From an uncultured Tateyamaria sp. (GTDB lineage Bacteria; Pseudomonadota; Alphaproteobacteria; Rhodobacterales; Rhodobacteraceae), in the NCBI RefSeq assembly GCF_947503045.1, contig NZ_CANNCF010000002.1, positions 310,001 through 374,000 of the forward strand: DNA of 64,000 bases, given 5' to 3'. Of the stretch, positions 32,829-41,888 are shown in pieces (the stretch's first letter is position 1; every line of letters begins with the position of its first letter). Below the pieces are notes generated by a model. The model had not been told where the DNA came from. It worked only from the letters and a program-made list of their open reading frames with translations, and made no database searches. Both the position numbers and the translations under genes were made by a program.

Positions 32829-33737
32829 ATGGAGACCTGCATCACCGTCTGGCACTGGCCAAACCACGACCGCTGGTATGACGAGGGTCTCAAGGAAACG
32901 CTGCGCCTGATCAAAAAGGCAGGGTTCACGCATATCAACTGGAACCCGGATTCAGGGAGCTCCTATTGGTACGCGGCGTCCGAGATCGGGTTCATCCGGG
33001 ACACGATCAACAGCTTTGATCTCAAGGTGAAGACGATCCATGCCTCAAACGGATTGAACCCGGTGACCGAAAAGACGTTCCTGGCCCGGGAAACGCGCAA
33101 AGACATCCATTCTCCCAACGCCTGGCAACGTGAGGCCGGGGCCGAGCTGCTCAGGAACCGGGTGGATCTGGCGGCGGCACTCGGGTCTCCGGACATGGTG
33201 CTGCACATTGAGGTCCGCGATGAGTATCACGAGAGTGCAGCGGCCGCCGAGGCATTCTATACCCCACTGTTTCAGACACTGGATTCCGTGCGGCCTTATT
33301 GTCTGGAACATGGGATCAAGATCGCGGTTGAGAACCTGTTCAGTGCCTCGGCCAAAACGTATCTGCAGATGTTCGACCGTGTCTTCAGCCGTTACGACGC
33401 CGATTTCATCGGGTTGTGCTATGACACCGGCCATTGGGAAATCACGCAACCCGGCGGCATCAGCGTGCTGGATCAGTTTGGCGACCGGCTGATCTGTACC
33501 CACATCCATGACAATTTCAGCGCCTGTGACGATCATTTGCTGCCCTTTGACGGGCGGATCAACTGGGATCTGGTGACCAAAGGGATTGCGGCCACGGCCT
33601 ATGAAACCCCCGTGAATTTTGAAACGGAATACGACCGCTACGGTCTGCGCCCTTCCAGCTTTTACGAACGCGCCCATGCGACGGCTGTGCGGATCGAGAC
33701 GATGATCCAGGCGGCACGCAGCGGGAACGCTTTATGA
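32829..33737 (+). CDS. Sugar phosphate isomerase/epimerase family protein (TIM barrel)
   Basis: A 302-residue xylose-isomerase-like TIM-barrel protein. The metal-binding ladder is visible: Glu in KIAVENLFS, Asp/His in LCYDTGHWE, His in THIHDNFS and Glu in VNFETEYD. The ATG at 32829 has AAGGA upstream. The substrate cannot be read from the sequence; members isomerise or epimerise keto-sugars, inosose or sugar phosphates. It overlaps the monophosphatase gene by ATGA and so probably acts on the imported substrate before or after dephosphorylation. Confidence 0.88.
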   Translation: METCITVWHWPNHDRWYDEGLKETLRLIKKAGFTHINWNPDSGSSYWYAASEIGFIRDTINSFDLKVKTIHASNGLNPVTEKTFLARETRKDIHSPNAWQREAGAELLRNRVDLAAALGSPDMVLHIEVRDEYHESAAAAEAFYTPLFQTLDSVRPYCLEHGIKIAVENLFSASAKTYLQMFDRVFSRYDADFIGLCYDTGHWEITQPGGISVLDQFGDRLICTHIHDNFSACDDHLLPFDGRINWDLVTKGIAATAYETPVNFETEYDRYGLRPSSFYERAHATAVRIETMIQAARSGNAL

Positions 33738-34477
33738 CAGACCTGCAAGGTCGATTTGACCTGATGGAGCGTATCTCTGCCGCCCTGAGCGCGTTCACTT
33801 TGGATTGGTTTCACCGTCTGGGCGAGGTGCAGGTCGAGGAAAAGGGCCACGCGGACTATGTCAGCCGTATTGATCGCGAGGCCGAAGCGCTCGCGCGGGA
33901 TATCATCGCCAATGCCTTTCCCGGTGATCAGATCGTGGGCGAAGAACAGGGCGGGTCGGCAGCCAATGATTGCTGGGTGATCGACCCCATTGATGGCACC
34001 GCCAACTACCTGAGCGGCCTGCCGATCTGGGCGGTGTCGATTGCCTATCTTCAAGGTGGAAAGCCCGTGATCGGCATCATCGCCATGCCTGCGATTGGCT
34101 TTGTCGTGAGCGGCGGGACAGAGTTTGACCTGCGCGTCGACGGGACGCTGCCACCGATCACCAATACCGCGCCAGTGGTCTTTGGCGTGGGGCGGAACCC
34201 GGTCTGGAGTGCGGCGGACCGTATGGCCTGTGAAAGCGGGCTAGAGGCCAAAGGGTACAACATCGTCTCCGTGGGCAGCTGCGCGTCTGCCCTGGCCATG
34301 GTCGCCGCGGGCCGGCTGGTCGGATATGTCGAACACAATATCAAGCTGTGGGATTGTGCGGCAGGCGCGGTTCTGTGCCGTGTGGCTGGATTGGCATCCC
34401 AGATCCACCCTTGCGGCGCTGACTTTGACGTCCATATCAAGGCAGGCCCGGCGGCCATTCTGTCACAACTGGATTAG
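33734..34477 (+). CDS. Inositol monophosphatase family protein
   Basis: A 247-residue member of the Mg-dependent, lithium-sensitive phosphatase family. GEE is at residues 69-71, DPIDGTANY at 84-92 and WDCAAG at 206-211, so all metal and phosphate ligands of the family are present. It would release phosphate from an inositol, histidinol, fructose bisphosphate or other sugar phosphate. As the last gene of an importer operon it suggests that the substrate enters still phosphorylated. The last 41 bases overlap the convergent Na/Pi cotransporter gene. Confidence 0.92.
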   Translation: MTDLQGRFDLMERISAALSAFTLDWFHRLGEVQVEEKGHADYVSRIDREAEALARDIIANAFPGDQIVGEEQGGSAANDCWVIDPIDGTANYLSGLPIWAVSIAYLQGGKPVIGIIAMPAIGFVVSGGTEFDLRVDGTLPPITNTAPVVFGVGRNPVWSAADRMACESGLEAKGYNIVSVGSCASALAMVAAGRLVGYVEHNIKLWDCAAGAVLCRVAGLASQIHPCGADFDVHIKAGPAAILSQLD

Positions 34478-36119
34478 GCCTTTTCGCAGGCCGCCACTTT
34501 GTTCTGGGCTGTTCGCCAGCTGCCCTCAGCACCAGATAGGCTGTCGTCGTCAAATGCCCGTTGATCCGACGCAGGGCGTGTACCACGTCAAGGTGGATAT
34601 CGCTGCTTTCGAGACTGTCGCCGACGCCCGCGCCAAGCCTGTCGATATGGGCTGTGATAGAGCTTTGCTCGCTCTCGCGCACCCGCGCCTTGGAATCGTA
34701 AAGCTGGCGGGCAAGGTCCGGGTCGTAGGTCAAAAACGCAGTCACGCACAGATCGAAATTGATGCACGTCAGCGCATGGAGAGCTTCGATTTCAGCCAGA
34801 CCTTGGGTGGAAAAGGCGATGTGCCGCGCGGTTTTTTGCCGCGCGAGGTCCATGAGATCACCGGCCACGATGTCGCCGATATGCTCCATGCTGGCAGTGA
34901 AGCTGAGGATATCCTGCGCTTTTTGGCTTTGCGCATTTGTCAGCGGGCACTGGATCGTTTGCGCAAGGTACATCTTGATCGCTTCAAACAGCGTATCAAG
35001 CCCGTCTTCTTTTTGGGCGGTCGTGCTGGCGACCTCGGGATCAGTGTCACGCAGCATCGGCAGGGCGTCCGTGACCATACGTTGCGCGATATTGGCCATG
35101 CTTATGGCTTCGCGTTTGGCCTGGGCCAGGGCTTGGATCGGGGTGTCCTGCAATTGCGGGTCGAGAAATTGCGGCCGTAAATCTGTGTCGATTGAGGTGT
35201 CGCGGGGCACAATGCGTCCGGCGAGACCAAGCCACAGGCCCGGCGCGGCAACCCCGACACTGGCAATGCCGAGATTGAGGGCAAAGTGCGCGGCGACAGG
35301 CACATAGGCATCGGTCATCCAATGACCCAACTGCAGAGCCATAATTGGCGCGCAGGCAAAGACCACGGCGATCCCGGCAAGCCGCAGGATCAGGTTCGCA
35401 ACCACCGGCAATTTCGCATCCCGCACTGCGCGGAAATTGGCGATGACGGGCAAGGCGGCGCCCCCGGCATTTGCGCCCAGCATCAGGTAGATCCCGTGTT
35501 CTGCCGTGATCAGACCTGCGGCGATGAACCCGGCCGTCAGCAAAACAACGGCAAGGCTGGAATGTGCGGCCATCGCCGTCGTGGCGCCAAGGACCGCGAT
35601 CAACAGCGGGTATTGGGTAGAAACATTCAGCACGACAACAAAATCAGGCTGCGCACCCATCCGTGCCGAGACCGCGCCAATCAGCCCAAGCCCGAGCAGG
35701 ACCAGACCGAGCCCCACAATGGCCTTGGTCACGCCGACGGCGCGCGGTTGCTGCGCCAATTGCCCGCCAAAGTACCCGCAGGCCAGCAGGAACGGCGCCA
35801 TAAACGTCAATTTTTGCGAGGCGAGCGCTGCGGCGATTGCGGTGCCGACATCCGCGCCAAGGATTGTGACAAAGGCGGTTGCGGTGCTCATCACGCCCTG
35901 GGACGCAAAGCCTGCCGTGATCATCGCGGTTGCGGTGCTGCTTTGCAAAAGCACTGCCGCGATCAGGCCAGCGACAAAGGCAGGCCCGACGCGTCCCTCG
36001 GTCCGCCGAGACATGATTTTCAACTCAGTCCCATATGCGCGCATCATGCCGTTTCGGACCTGACGCAACCCGAACAGCAAAAGCGCGATGGCACCCAAAA
36101 GCTCTGTCAGCGCGATCAT
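34437..36119 (-). CDS. Na/Pi cotransporter family protein with PhoU-like domain
   Basis: A 560-residue protein. The first 310 residues are hydrophobic and hold the two inverted motif repeats of type II Na/Pi cotransporters, LLQSSTATAMI near residue 60 and AAHSSLAVVLL near 190. Residues about 330-540 form a PhoU-like helical domain (MEHIGDIVAGDLMDLARQK). Bacterial members move phosphate with sodium and some work in export. It is convergent with the transporter/phosphatase operon and carries its own copy of the ROK-type operator upstream, so it seems to be controlled together with it. Phosphate release after intracellular dephosphorylation is the inferred role. Confidence 0.9.
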   Translation of the reverse strand: MIALTELLGAIALLLFGLRQVRNGMMRAYGTELKIMSRRTEGRVGPAFVAGLIAAVLLQSSTATAMITAGFASQGVMSTATAFVTILGADVGTAIAAALASQKLTFMAPFLLACGYFGGQLAQQPRAVGVTKAIVGLGLVLLGLGLIGAVSARMGAQPDFVVVLNVSTQYPLLIAVLGATTAMAAHSSLAVVLLTAGFIAAGLITAEHGIYLMLGANAGGAALPVIANFRAVRDAKLPVVANLILRLAGIAVVFACAPIMALQLGHWMTDAYVPVAAHFALNLGIASVGVAAPGLWLGLAGRIVPRDTSIDTDLRPQFLDPQLQDTPIQALAQAKREAISMANIAQRMVTDALPMLRDTDPEVASTTAQKEDGLDTLFEAIKMYLAQTIQCPLTNAQSQKAQDILSFTASMEHIGDIVAGDLMDLARQKTARHIAFSTQGLAEIEALHALTCINFDLCVTAFLTYDPDLARQLYDSKARVRESEQSSITAHIDRLGAGVGDSLESSDIHLDVVHALRRINGHLTTTAYLVLRAAGEQPRTKWRPAKRPNPVVTEWPPGLP

Positions 36120-36238
36120 TGCGCAAGTGCTTCACGGATCATGCTGGCGGCGCGGGCATTGCGATCCATCGGGTCAAGGATTGTCTCAATGCCCAACGCT
36201 CTGAGCGTCGGAAACTTTGCCTCGCTCACCTCAATCAC
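36116..36238 (-). CDS. Small ORF coupled to the Na/Pi cotransporter
   Basis: A 40-residue reading frame starting GTG at 36238, 3 bases after operator 2: VIEVSEAKFPTLRALGIETI, then LDPMDRNARAASMIREALAQ. Its TGA overlaps the cotransporter ATG (ATGA), so the two are translationally coupled. The second in-frame GTG, at the fourth codon, has GAG upstream and could be used instead. It has no hydrophobic segment. I do not recognise it; it may be a real small protein or the C-terminal stump of a lost gene. Confidence 0.5.
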   Translation of the reverse strand: MIEVSEAKFPTLRALGIETILDPMDRNARAASMIREALAQ

Positions 36239-36240
36239 CC

Positions 36241-36263
36241 TAAATTACACAGTGTAACTTAAT
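36241..36263. promoter_or_regulatory. Candidate ROK operator 2
   Basis: AAATTAC - 5 bases - GTAACTT with the same flanks as operator 1; 20 of 23 positions are identical. It lies just before the small ORF and the Na/Pi cotransporter gene on the minus strand. This ties that transcription unit to the ROK-controlled importer operon at the other end of the locus. Confidence 0.72.
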
Positions 36264-36319
36264 ATGGCGTGCTGCCTGCGCGCTGTCAATCGCAGCAATG
36301 GGTGCACCCTCATCACAGG

Positions 36320-37120
36320 CTAAAGTTCAAGCACCAGAGGACAGTGGTCAGAGACTTCGGGGTCATGGATCACATCAAAGCCGCGAACGGCCGCCTCGCT
36401 GTCGATCAGCATGTAATCCGCAAATTTACCGGGCTTTTTGTATTGCGCGTTGCGCGTGCTGTCGAAACCTCTTCCCGTCACAAGTTCCGTGAACCCCGCG
36501 TCGGCCAGTATCGCAAGCGTTTCGCTGGCGGGCTCCACGTTGAAATCCCCGCAAATCACACTCAGATCACCGGGCGCGGATACCTGTCGGGACAACTCAA
36601 GCAGCCTCTGGGCCTGATCGGCGCGCTCGGGTGTGTCCATTTTTCCGTCAAGGTCGCGCAGGCCGTGCACATGGGTGACGCTGACGGACCGATCCGCCGC
36701 ATAGTCATAGACGCGAACGCCGTGCGCACTGCGGGATCGTGGATGATCACCATAGCCGACGGGCGAGTAGTCTTTATGAACGAAACCCTGCACCTGCCCA
36801 ATGATCGGAAGCGCGCGATGCACGAATGTGGCAAGGCCCCATTGCGACGGGATTGACTGATCCCCGTCCCAAAGCACGCCCTGCGCCGCCGGACAGAACA
36901 CAGCCTGATGATCCGGCAAGGCATGGGACACATCCCGAAACAGGTTCGCTCTTTGGGCCAGAACATGATCCCCGTCCCGGTATGTCAGCCAGTCCTTTTC
37001 CGACGCGGGACTGTGAATGACTTCCTGAAGGCAGAGGATATCCGGGGCCGCGTTCGACAGGTACGGCAGCAGGTGTTGGTGGAGTTTTCCACCCCATCCA
37101 TTCAGGCACATGACTTTCAA
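36320..37120 (-). CDS. Endonuclease/exonuclease/phosphatase (EEP) family protein
   Basis: A 266-residue hydrolase of the EEP fold. CLNGWGGKLH carries the first Asn, DILCLQEVIHS the metal-binding Glu near residue 32, SVICGDFNVEP the Asp-Asn pair and VSDHCPLVLEL the C-terminal Asp-His. The family includes DNases, sphingomyelinases and inositol phosphatases. The start is a TTG at 37120 because relatives begin with M-x-x-M-CLNGWGG; an internal ATG three codons later is the alternative. It is on the same strand as the Na/Pi unit but ends 56 bases before operator 2, so membership in that locus is uncertain. Confidence 0.85.
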   Translation of the reverse strand: MKVMCLNGWGGKLHQHLLPYLSNAAPDILCLQEVIHSPASEKDWLTYRDGDHVLAQRANLFRDVSHALPDHQAVFCPAAQGVLWDGDQSIPSQWGLATFVHRALPIIGQVQGFVHKDYSPVGYGDHPRSRSAHGVRVYDYAADRSVSVTHVHGLRDLDGKMDTPERADQAQRLLELSRQVSAPGDLSVICGDFNVEPASETLAILADAGFTELVTGRGFDSTRNAQYKKPGKFADYMLIDSEAAVRGFDVIHDPEVSDHCPLVLEL

Positions 37121-37208
37121 AACATACCCCCCATCTTGCTGCTCACGCTTGCGTCGACAGTTGGAAAATGGACAGGATTCAACCGCACGGCCAGATCCAT
37201 TGGGTTGT

Positions 37209-38549
37209 TTATCGAGCGATCTGCGCCGGAATTGTGATCCTTACGGCAAGACCGCCGAGAACCGACGACTTTCCCAACATAAGGTTGGCGCCGTATGCCT
37301 TGAGCAAGTCAACGGAAATCGCGAGCCCCAGACCCGTACCCGGCGTCGACGTGTCCAGCCGCCCGCCCGAGCGAAGTGCCTCTCGCTTGGAGTTCTCGGG
37401 AATGCCGGGGCCGTCATCCTCGATCAGAAGCTCGATGCCGTCCTTGACCTTTCTGGCCGTCAAGTGGATCGTTTTCTTGCTCCATTTCAATGCATTATCC
37501 AGCAGGTTGCCAATGGCCTCCTCGATGTCCTGCGCATCCATACGCACCGACAGATCGTCCTCGTTCCTGATTTCGATCGCCTTGCCGTCGCGCTCGGCCA
37601 TCGACACGAACAGGCGCGACAACCGGTTGACGGAGTTGGAAAGGTCTGTGCGTGAATGCGTGAGTTCTGCAGAATTCGCGGCCCGCATGCGCGCCAGGGA
37701 ACGGCCAAGCTGTGCATCGATACGGTCCAGAGCCTCCTGCGCCTTTTCAATTGCCACGTCATCCTCGGACAACGCGGTCAGTTCGTTGCGCAGGATGGCC
37801 GTTGGTGTCTTGAGCGCATGGGCCAGATCTGCAGCCTGCCGACGGGCGCCCGACACGATGTCCCGATTGCGATGCAGCAAGACGTTGATGTCACCAACCA
37901 ATGGCGAGACCTCATCAGGGTATTCCTCCGGTTTCAGCTCGTCATCCTCATCCCAGCGCTGTGCCACGTCGGCGCGCAATTTACGCAAAGGCCCAAGAAC
38001 CGCGGACATGCTGAGGATGGACCCCGCCATGCCGATCACGCCCACCAGCGCAAAGGCCAAGAGCAGGCTGCGTCGGGTCTCGTTGCGGTCCTTGTTCAAC
38101 TCTGCGCGGCTTTCGGCGACGCTGATCCCCCATTCGGTCCCGTCCTCGTAGGTGATCTGCTGGTAGACGCTGCGGATGGCTTCGTTTTCGGGGCCAGTGG
38201 TGTTCCAAACGGTCATTCCGGAGTGTGAATCCGCGGGTTCGGTGAAGGTTTCGTCAAACAGGGACGCCGATGTGTAAATATCGCCATTGCTGTTTGTGAC
38301 CTGCCAGTATCGACCGGAATACGGGGTGCCATAGGCGGGGTCGAACATCAAATCCCGCAGCTTGTCAGGAGTCTGGGTCGCAACGCTCAGACCGACCACG
38401 AGCTGCGTGTGCCGATCCTGAAGCGTACTGTCGAACCGCTCAAGCGCCTTGGCATCGATGTAGGAATAGAGCGCCAGTGTGCCAACCGCGACAGACATGG
38501 CCCCCGAGGCGATCCCGCCCAGCAACGCACGATGCCGCAAAGACAGCAT
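37209..38549 (-). CDS. Sensor histidine kinase (PhoQ-like layout)
   Basis: A 446-residue membrane sensor. It has a first membrane segment near residues 10-30, a periplasmic domain to about 160, a second segment (SLLLAFALVGVIGMAGSILSM), then HAMP. The H-box DLAHALKTPTAILRNE holds the phospho-accepting His, and the ATPase domain has NLLDNALKWS, DDGPGIPE and GTGLGLAIS. Its ATG overlaps the response-regulator TGA. With the PepSY protein and regulator it forms a three-gene operon. The stimulus is unknown. Confidence 0.94.
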   Translation of the reverse strand: MLSLRHRALLGGIASGAMSVAVGTLALYSYIDAKALERFDSTLQDRHTQLVVGLSVATQTPDKLRDLMFDPAYGTPYSGRYWQVTNSNGDIYTSASLFDETFTEPADSHSGMTVWNTTGPENEAIRSVYQQITYEDGTEWGISVAESRAELNKDRNETRRSLLLAFALVGVIGMAGSILSMSAVLGPLRKLRADVAQRWDEDDELKPEEYPDEVSPLVGDINVLLHRNRDIVSGARRQAADLAHALKTPTAILRNELTALSEDDVAIEKAQEALDRIDAQLGRSLARMRAANSAELTHSRTDLSNSVNRLSRLFVSMAERDGKAIEIRNEDDLSVRMDAQDIEEAIGNLLDNALKWSKKTIHLTARKVKDGIELLIEDDGPGIPENSKREALRSGGRLDTSTPGTGLGLAISVDLLKAYGANLMLGKSSVLGGLAVRITIPAQIAR

Positions 38550-39211
38550 CAGGCCGCAGCGTCGATCATGTACCCGCGCCCACGCACCGTGGTGATCAGG
38601 TCAGGCCCAAGTTTTTTCCGCAACCGCGTGATGAACACGGCGATCGTGTTCGAATCCCGGTCACCATCGTATTCATAGATGTGTTCCGACAGTTCGGTGC
38701 GCGATATCATGCGCCCCGTATTGTGGAACAGATAAGTCAAAACTGCGATTTCCTGGGCCGTCAGATCGACAGGAATTCCGTCCGTCGTTACCCGCCCGTT
38801 GCGCGTGTCGAAGTGGACATTTCCCAGTTCAAACACGGGTTTCACATGGCCACTTTGACGCCGCAGCATCGCGCGCACGCGCGCGGCCAGTTCCGGCATG
38901 TGGAAGGGCTTTGTCATATAGTCGTCGGCACCGGCGTCCAGACCATCGACGCGTTCGCTCCAGCCATCGCGCGCTGTCAGGATCAGAACCGGGGTCGCAA
39001 TGCCCTCTTTGCGCCAATCGCGCAGGACAGAGATACCATCGCGTTCAGGCAGACCAATATCCAGTATGATCATGTCGTAGGGTTCGGTTGACCCCATGAA
39101 ATGCGCTTCGACGCCGTCATTGACAACGTCAACGACACGCCCCTCGGCGACCAGCAACCGCTTGATCTGCGCGCACAACTGCGGCTCATCTTCTGCCAAC
39201 AAAACTCTCAT
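38549..39211 (-). CDS. OmpR/PhoP-family response regulator
   Basis: A 220-residue regulator from the ATG at 39211. The receiver domain contains LLAEDEPQL (acidic pocket), IILDIGLPERDG (phospho-Asp near residue 51) and the conserved Lys in MTKPFHMPEL. The C-terminal winged helix ends with ISRTELSEHIYEYDGDRDSNTIAVFITRLRKKLG and VRGRGYMID. Longer upstream reading would translate the Gly-rich repeat antisense and is rejected. A probable target is the divergent Gly-Asn-rich gene pair around it. Confidence 0.95.
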   Translation of the reverse strand: MRVLLAEDEPQLCAQIKRLLVAEGRVVDVVNDGVEAHFMGSTEPYDMIILDIGLPERDGISVLRDWRKEGIATPVLILTARDGWSERVDGLDAGADDYMTKPFHMPELAARVRAMLRRQSGHVKPVFELGNVHFDTRNGRVTTDGIPVDLTAQEIAVLTYLFHNTGRMISRTELSEHIYEYDGDRDSNTIAVFITRLRKKLGPDLITTVRGRGYMIDAAA

Positions 39212-39254
39212 GGAATTTTGGTTAACCGAAAAATTTGGAGTTTTTGTGGCAAGA

Positions 39255-39785
<531 letters not shown>

Positions 39786-39985
39786 GTGAAAAAACCACGC
39801 ATTTGCAACTTCATCCTGAGTATCTAGCAAATCCAACATGAACCGGCGATGAACGACCAGTTCCAGCTGCATTCAACAGCAATGATGTCAAATGCCCGTG
39901 TTGGGTTGCGATTCTTGTGCAGTCTTAACGGCGCGCTTTCGTCAGCGTCATCAGAACATTCAGAATACGGCGCACGGAGGCCATT

Positions 39986-41017
39986 ATGAAAGTCACATCG
40001 AAACAGTTCATCAAAGCATGTTCACTGTCCCTTGCCCTTATCGGGTCAACGGCGGTGGTCGCTACATTTGCAGCACCAGACTACGCCTATGCCAAGAACG
40101 GCGGCGGCAATGGAAATGGCGGCGGCGGCGGAAACGGTGGCGGCAACGGTGGGGGCAACGGCGGTGGAAACGGCAACGGTGGGGGCAATGGCAACGGCGG
40201 GGGCAATGGCAACAGCGGGGGCGGTGCCGACAAGGCGGGCGGCGGCAAGGCTGACGGCAAATCCAACCGTGGCGCCAAATCGCAAAGGTCGGGGGGCAAC
40301 GGCTTTTCTTTGAAAGGCCTGTTCGGCGGCAAAAAGGAAAAAGCAAGAACCGAGCCGGTCAAGCAAGCCCCGGCCAAGGCAGTGCGCAAAGTGTCAAAAC
40401 CTGCGAAACCGCAGGCGTCCGCACGGCCACCCAGCAAGCCCAAAGGTAACAAGATGGCACTCGCTCTGGGCGTTCACCCGTCCGAACTGGGTGCGTTGAA
40501 TGCCGCAAACGCGAATGAAAACGCATTTGCAAATGCAGCTCCCAATTCTCGGGTTGGGCGTATCGGCGCGTATCGGGACACAGTGCTTGAGGGAAAGGCG
40601 CTTAACGAAGACCTGGCCGCGAAGGAGGCTCTGCTGGAAGGCTTCACGCCGCCCGAACGCCCGCTCGACGAGATCAACGCCGATCTTGATGCGGCTGTCA
40701 CGGATGCTGAGGCGCAGGCCGAACGCGTCCGAGATCTGGAAAACGCCCTTGAGAATGCGGGCGGGACAGATCCTGACATCGAAGCAGAACTGGCAGACGC
40801 CCAGCAGGATCTGGATGCGCTCAATGAGACCGCAGATGAGCTGAGTGCAGAGCAGCAGGCCGCCGTCGAATATGAAGAGACGGCTGAGGACGTCGAAGCG
40901 TTGGCTGAAGCTGTGGCGGAGCAACCGGCAGTGGAACGCGCCGCGCTCGAAGAGGCGGCCAACAAGCCGGTGACAGATGAGGTCGAGGCAGCTGTGAAAT
41001 CGATCCTCGGCCTTTGA
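39986..41017 (+). CDS. Exported Gly/Asn-rich protein with coiled-coil C-terminus
   Basis: A 343-residue protein with GGAGG nine bases before the ATG. Signal peptide residues are about 1-35 (...ATFAAPDYAYA). Then come about 50 residues of GGGNGNGGG repeats, a basic Lys/Ala/Pro linker, a distinct segment MALALGVHPSELGALNAANANENAFANAAPNSRVGRIGAYRD cut here into its parts LGVHPSELGALNAANANENA and SRVGRIGAYRD, and an acidic, helical coiled-coil end (residues about 230-340). It is divergent from the PepSY/two-component operon. I do not recognise a family. It resembles secreted matrix-type proteins in composition only. Confidence 0.75.
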   Translation: MKVTSKQFIKACSLSLALIGSTAVVATFAAPDYAYAKNGGGNGNGGGGGNGGGNGGGNGGGNGNGGGNGNGGGNGNSGGGADKAGGGKADGKSNRGAKSQRSGGNGFSLKGLFGGKKEKARTEPVKQAPAKAVRKVSKPAKPQASARPPSKPKGNKMALALGVHPSELGALNAANANENAFANAAPNSRVGRIGAYRDTVLEGKALNEDLAAKEALLEGFTPPERPLDEINADLDAAVTDAEAQAERVRDLENALENAGGTDPDIEAELADAQQDLDALNETADELSAEQQAAVEYEETAEDVEALAEAVAEQPAVERAALEEAANKPVTDEVEAAVKSILGL

Positions 41018-41110
41018 CGCCGAGGACGCAAAGCGGCGGGGTGAGTGTTGTGTGATCTGCGAGGATCATAGGTGGGATTGCAGCACTGATTGCAATTGGG
41101 ATGCATCTCA

Positions 41111-41149
41111 TTGCCCGGGCGTGTCGGTTCAAACCTTCCGCCCGGGCAA
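41111..41149. repeat. Hairpin with T-arm-like loop
   Basis: TTGCCCGGGCG and CGCCCGGGCAA form a perfect 11-base stem. The loop contains CGGTTCAAACC, which looks like a tRNA T-loop, but no D or anticodon arm can be drawn. It lies in the gene-free stretch 41018-41241 upstream of a terminator, so it may be part of a small RNA. Confidence 0.5.
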
Positions 41150-41241
41150 AGCAGGTAAAACGGCAGATCGACGCAACAGTCGGCGACGGGCCAATGCATA
41201 ACGTCGCCACGAGACCTACCCCGCCACAAGTGATCGATGGG

Positions 41242-41271
41242 ACGCCCGCTCAGTTTTTGAGCGGGCGTTTT
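41242..41271 (+). terminator. Rho-independent terminator
   Basis: ACGCCCGCTCA - GTTTT - TGAGCGGGCGT followed by TTTTCC is an 11-base perfect stem with a U-run in the plus direction. It is 225 bases after the stop of the Gly/Asn-rich gene and may end that transcript or an independent small RNA. Confidence 0.85.
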
Positions 41272-41476
41272 CCATTGCTGTCCGTATCATCAGTCTGGGT
41301 AGTAGGACGCACCGCGGCACCCCAGGTTGCCTGTCCATCCCCAGACCAATCCAGTGGCGAACGTCGTACCTGTACATCCTGTCGTCATGAAAGCATCCGC
41401 ACCACACCTGACCGACGGCAATCCTGCTCTGATTTGCGCAGGTTTCTTCAAGGTTGGGTGCCCCCAGAATGCACGA

Positions 41477-41504
41477 AAGCCGCTCTTTGAAGAGCGGCTT
41501 TTGG
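41477..41504 (+). terminator. Second rho-independent terminator
   Basis: AAGCCGCTCT - TTGA - AGAGCGGCTTTT is a 10-base stem with a U-run in the plus direction, 206 bases beyond the first terminator. No convincing ORF lies between the two, so a separate non-coding transcript probably ends here. Confidence 0.82.
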
Positions 41505-41888
41505 GCGGTCCACGGACACGTAGGTCAAGCGTCTGAATGTGCGTCGCGTAAGGTGATCCCGAAGAGAGCAAGATCACGTGGAGGAAGTAACCGGGTCCAT
41601 TTATCTTGGCAGCCAACTGTCGTCGCGTTGAGCAGATCTACTGTCGTAATGGGATGGAGGGACGCGTGTGTTGTCCAAGTCAGGCAACAGCGTCTGCTAT
41701 TGGAGGGTCGCCAAACGGACTCTACGTCCGGGCAAAATGCAGCTTGGGCCAGTGCCCCGAAAATAAGTCCGTCAGATCAGGCAGGTCTTGGTTCGACGGC
41801 GCGTCCGTAAACCCAGACGGTCTGTATGCCTTGCAATTGTCGGCCCGCATCCACACGCGGCGCTCCTGAAAGAGCACAGAGGCGAGGA
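41505..41888. other. Intergenic region without a supported gene
   Basis: 384 bases between the second terminator and the end of the small minus-strand gene. Several short frames exist but none has a ribosome site or recognisable product. Base composition is slightly lower in GC than its neighbours. Confidence 0.5.

Noticed and set aside
35286-36257. A 323-codon plus-strand frame opposite the Na/Pi cotransporter
   Set aside because: It is His/Arg/Gly-rich antisense sequence with no membrane or enzyme motif. The minus strand encodes a clear cotransporter.
41101-41490. A 129-codon plus-strand frame in the terminator region
   Set aside because: It is crossed by a strong intrinsic terminator at 41242-41271 and has no ribosome site or protein-like composition.
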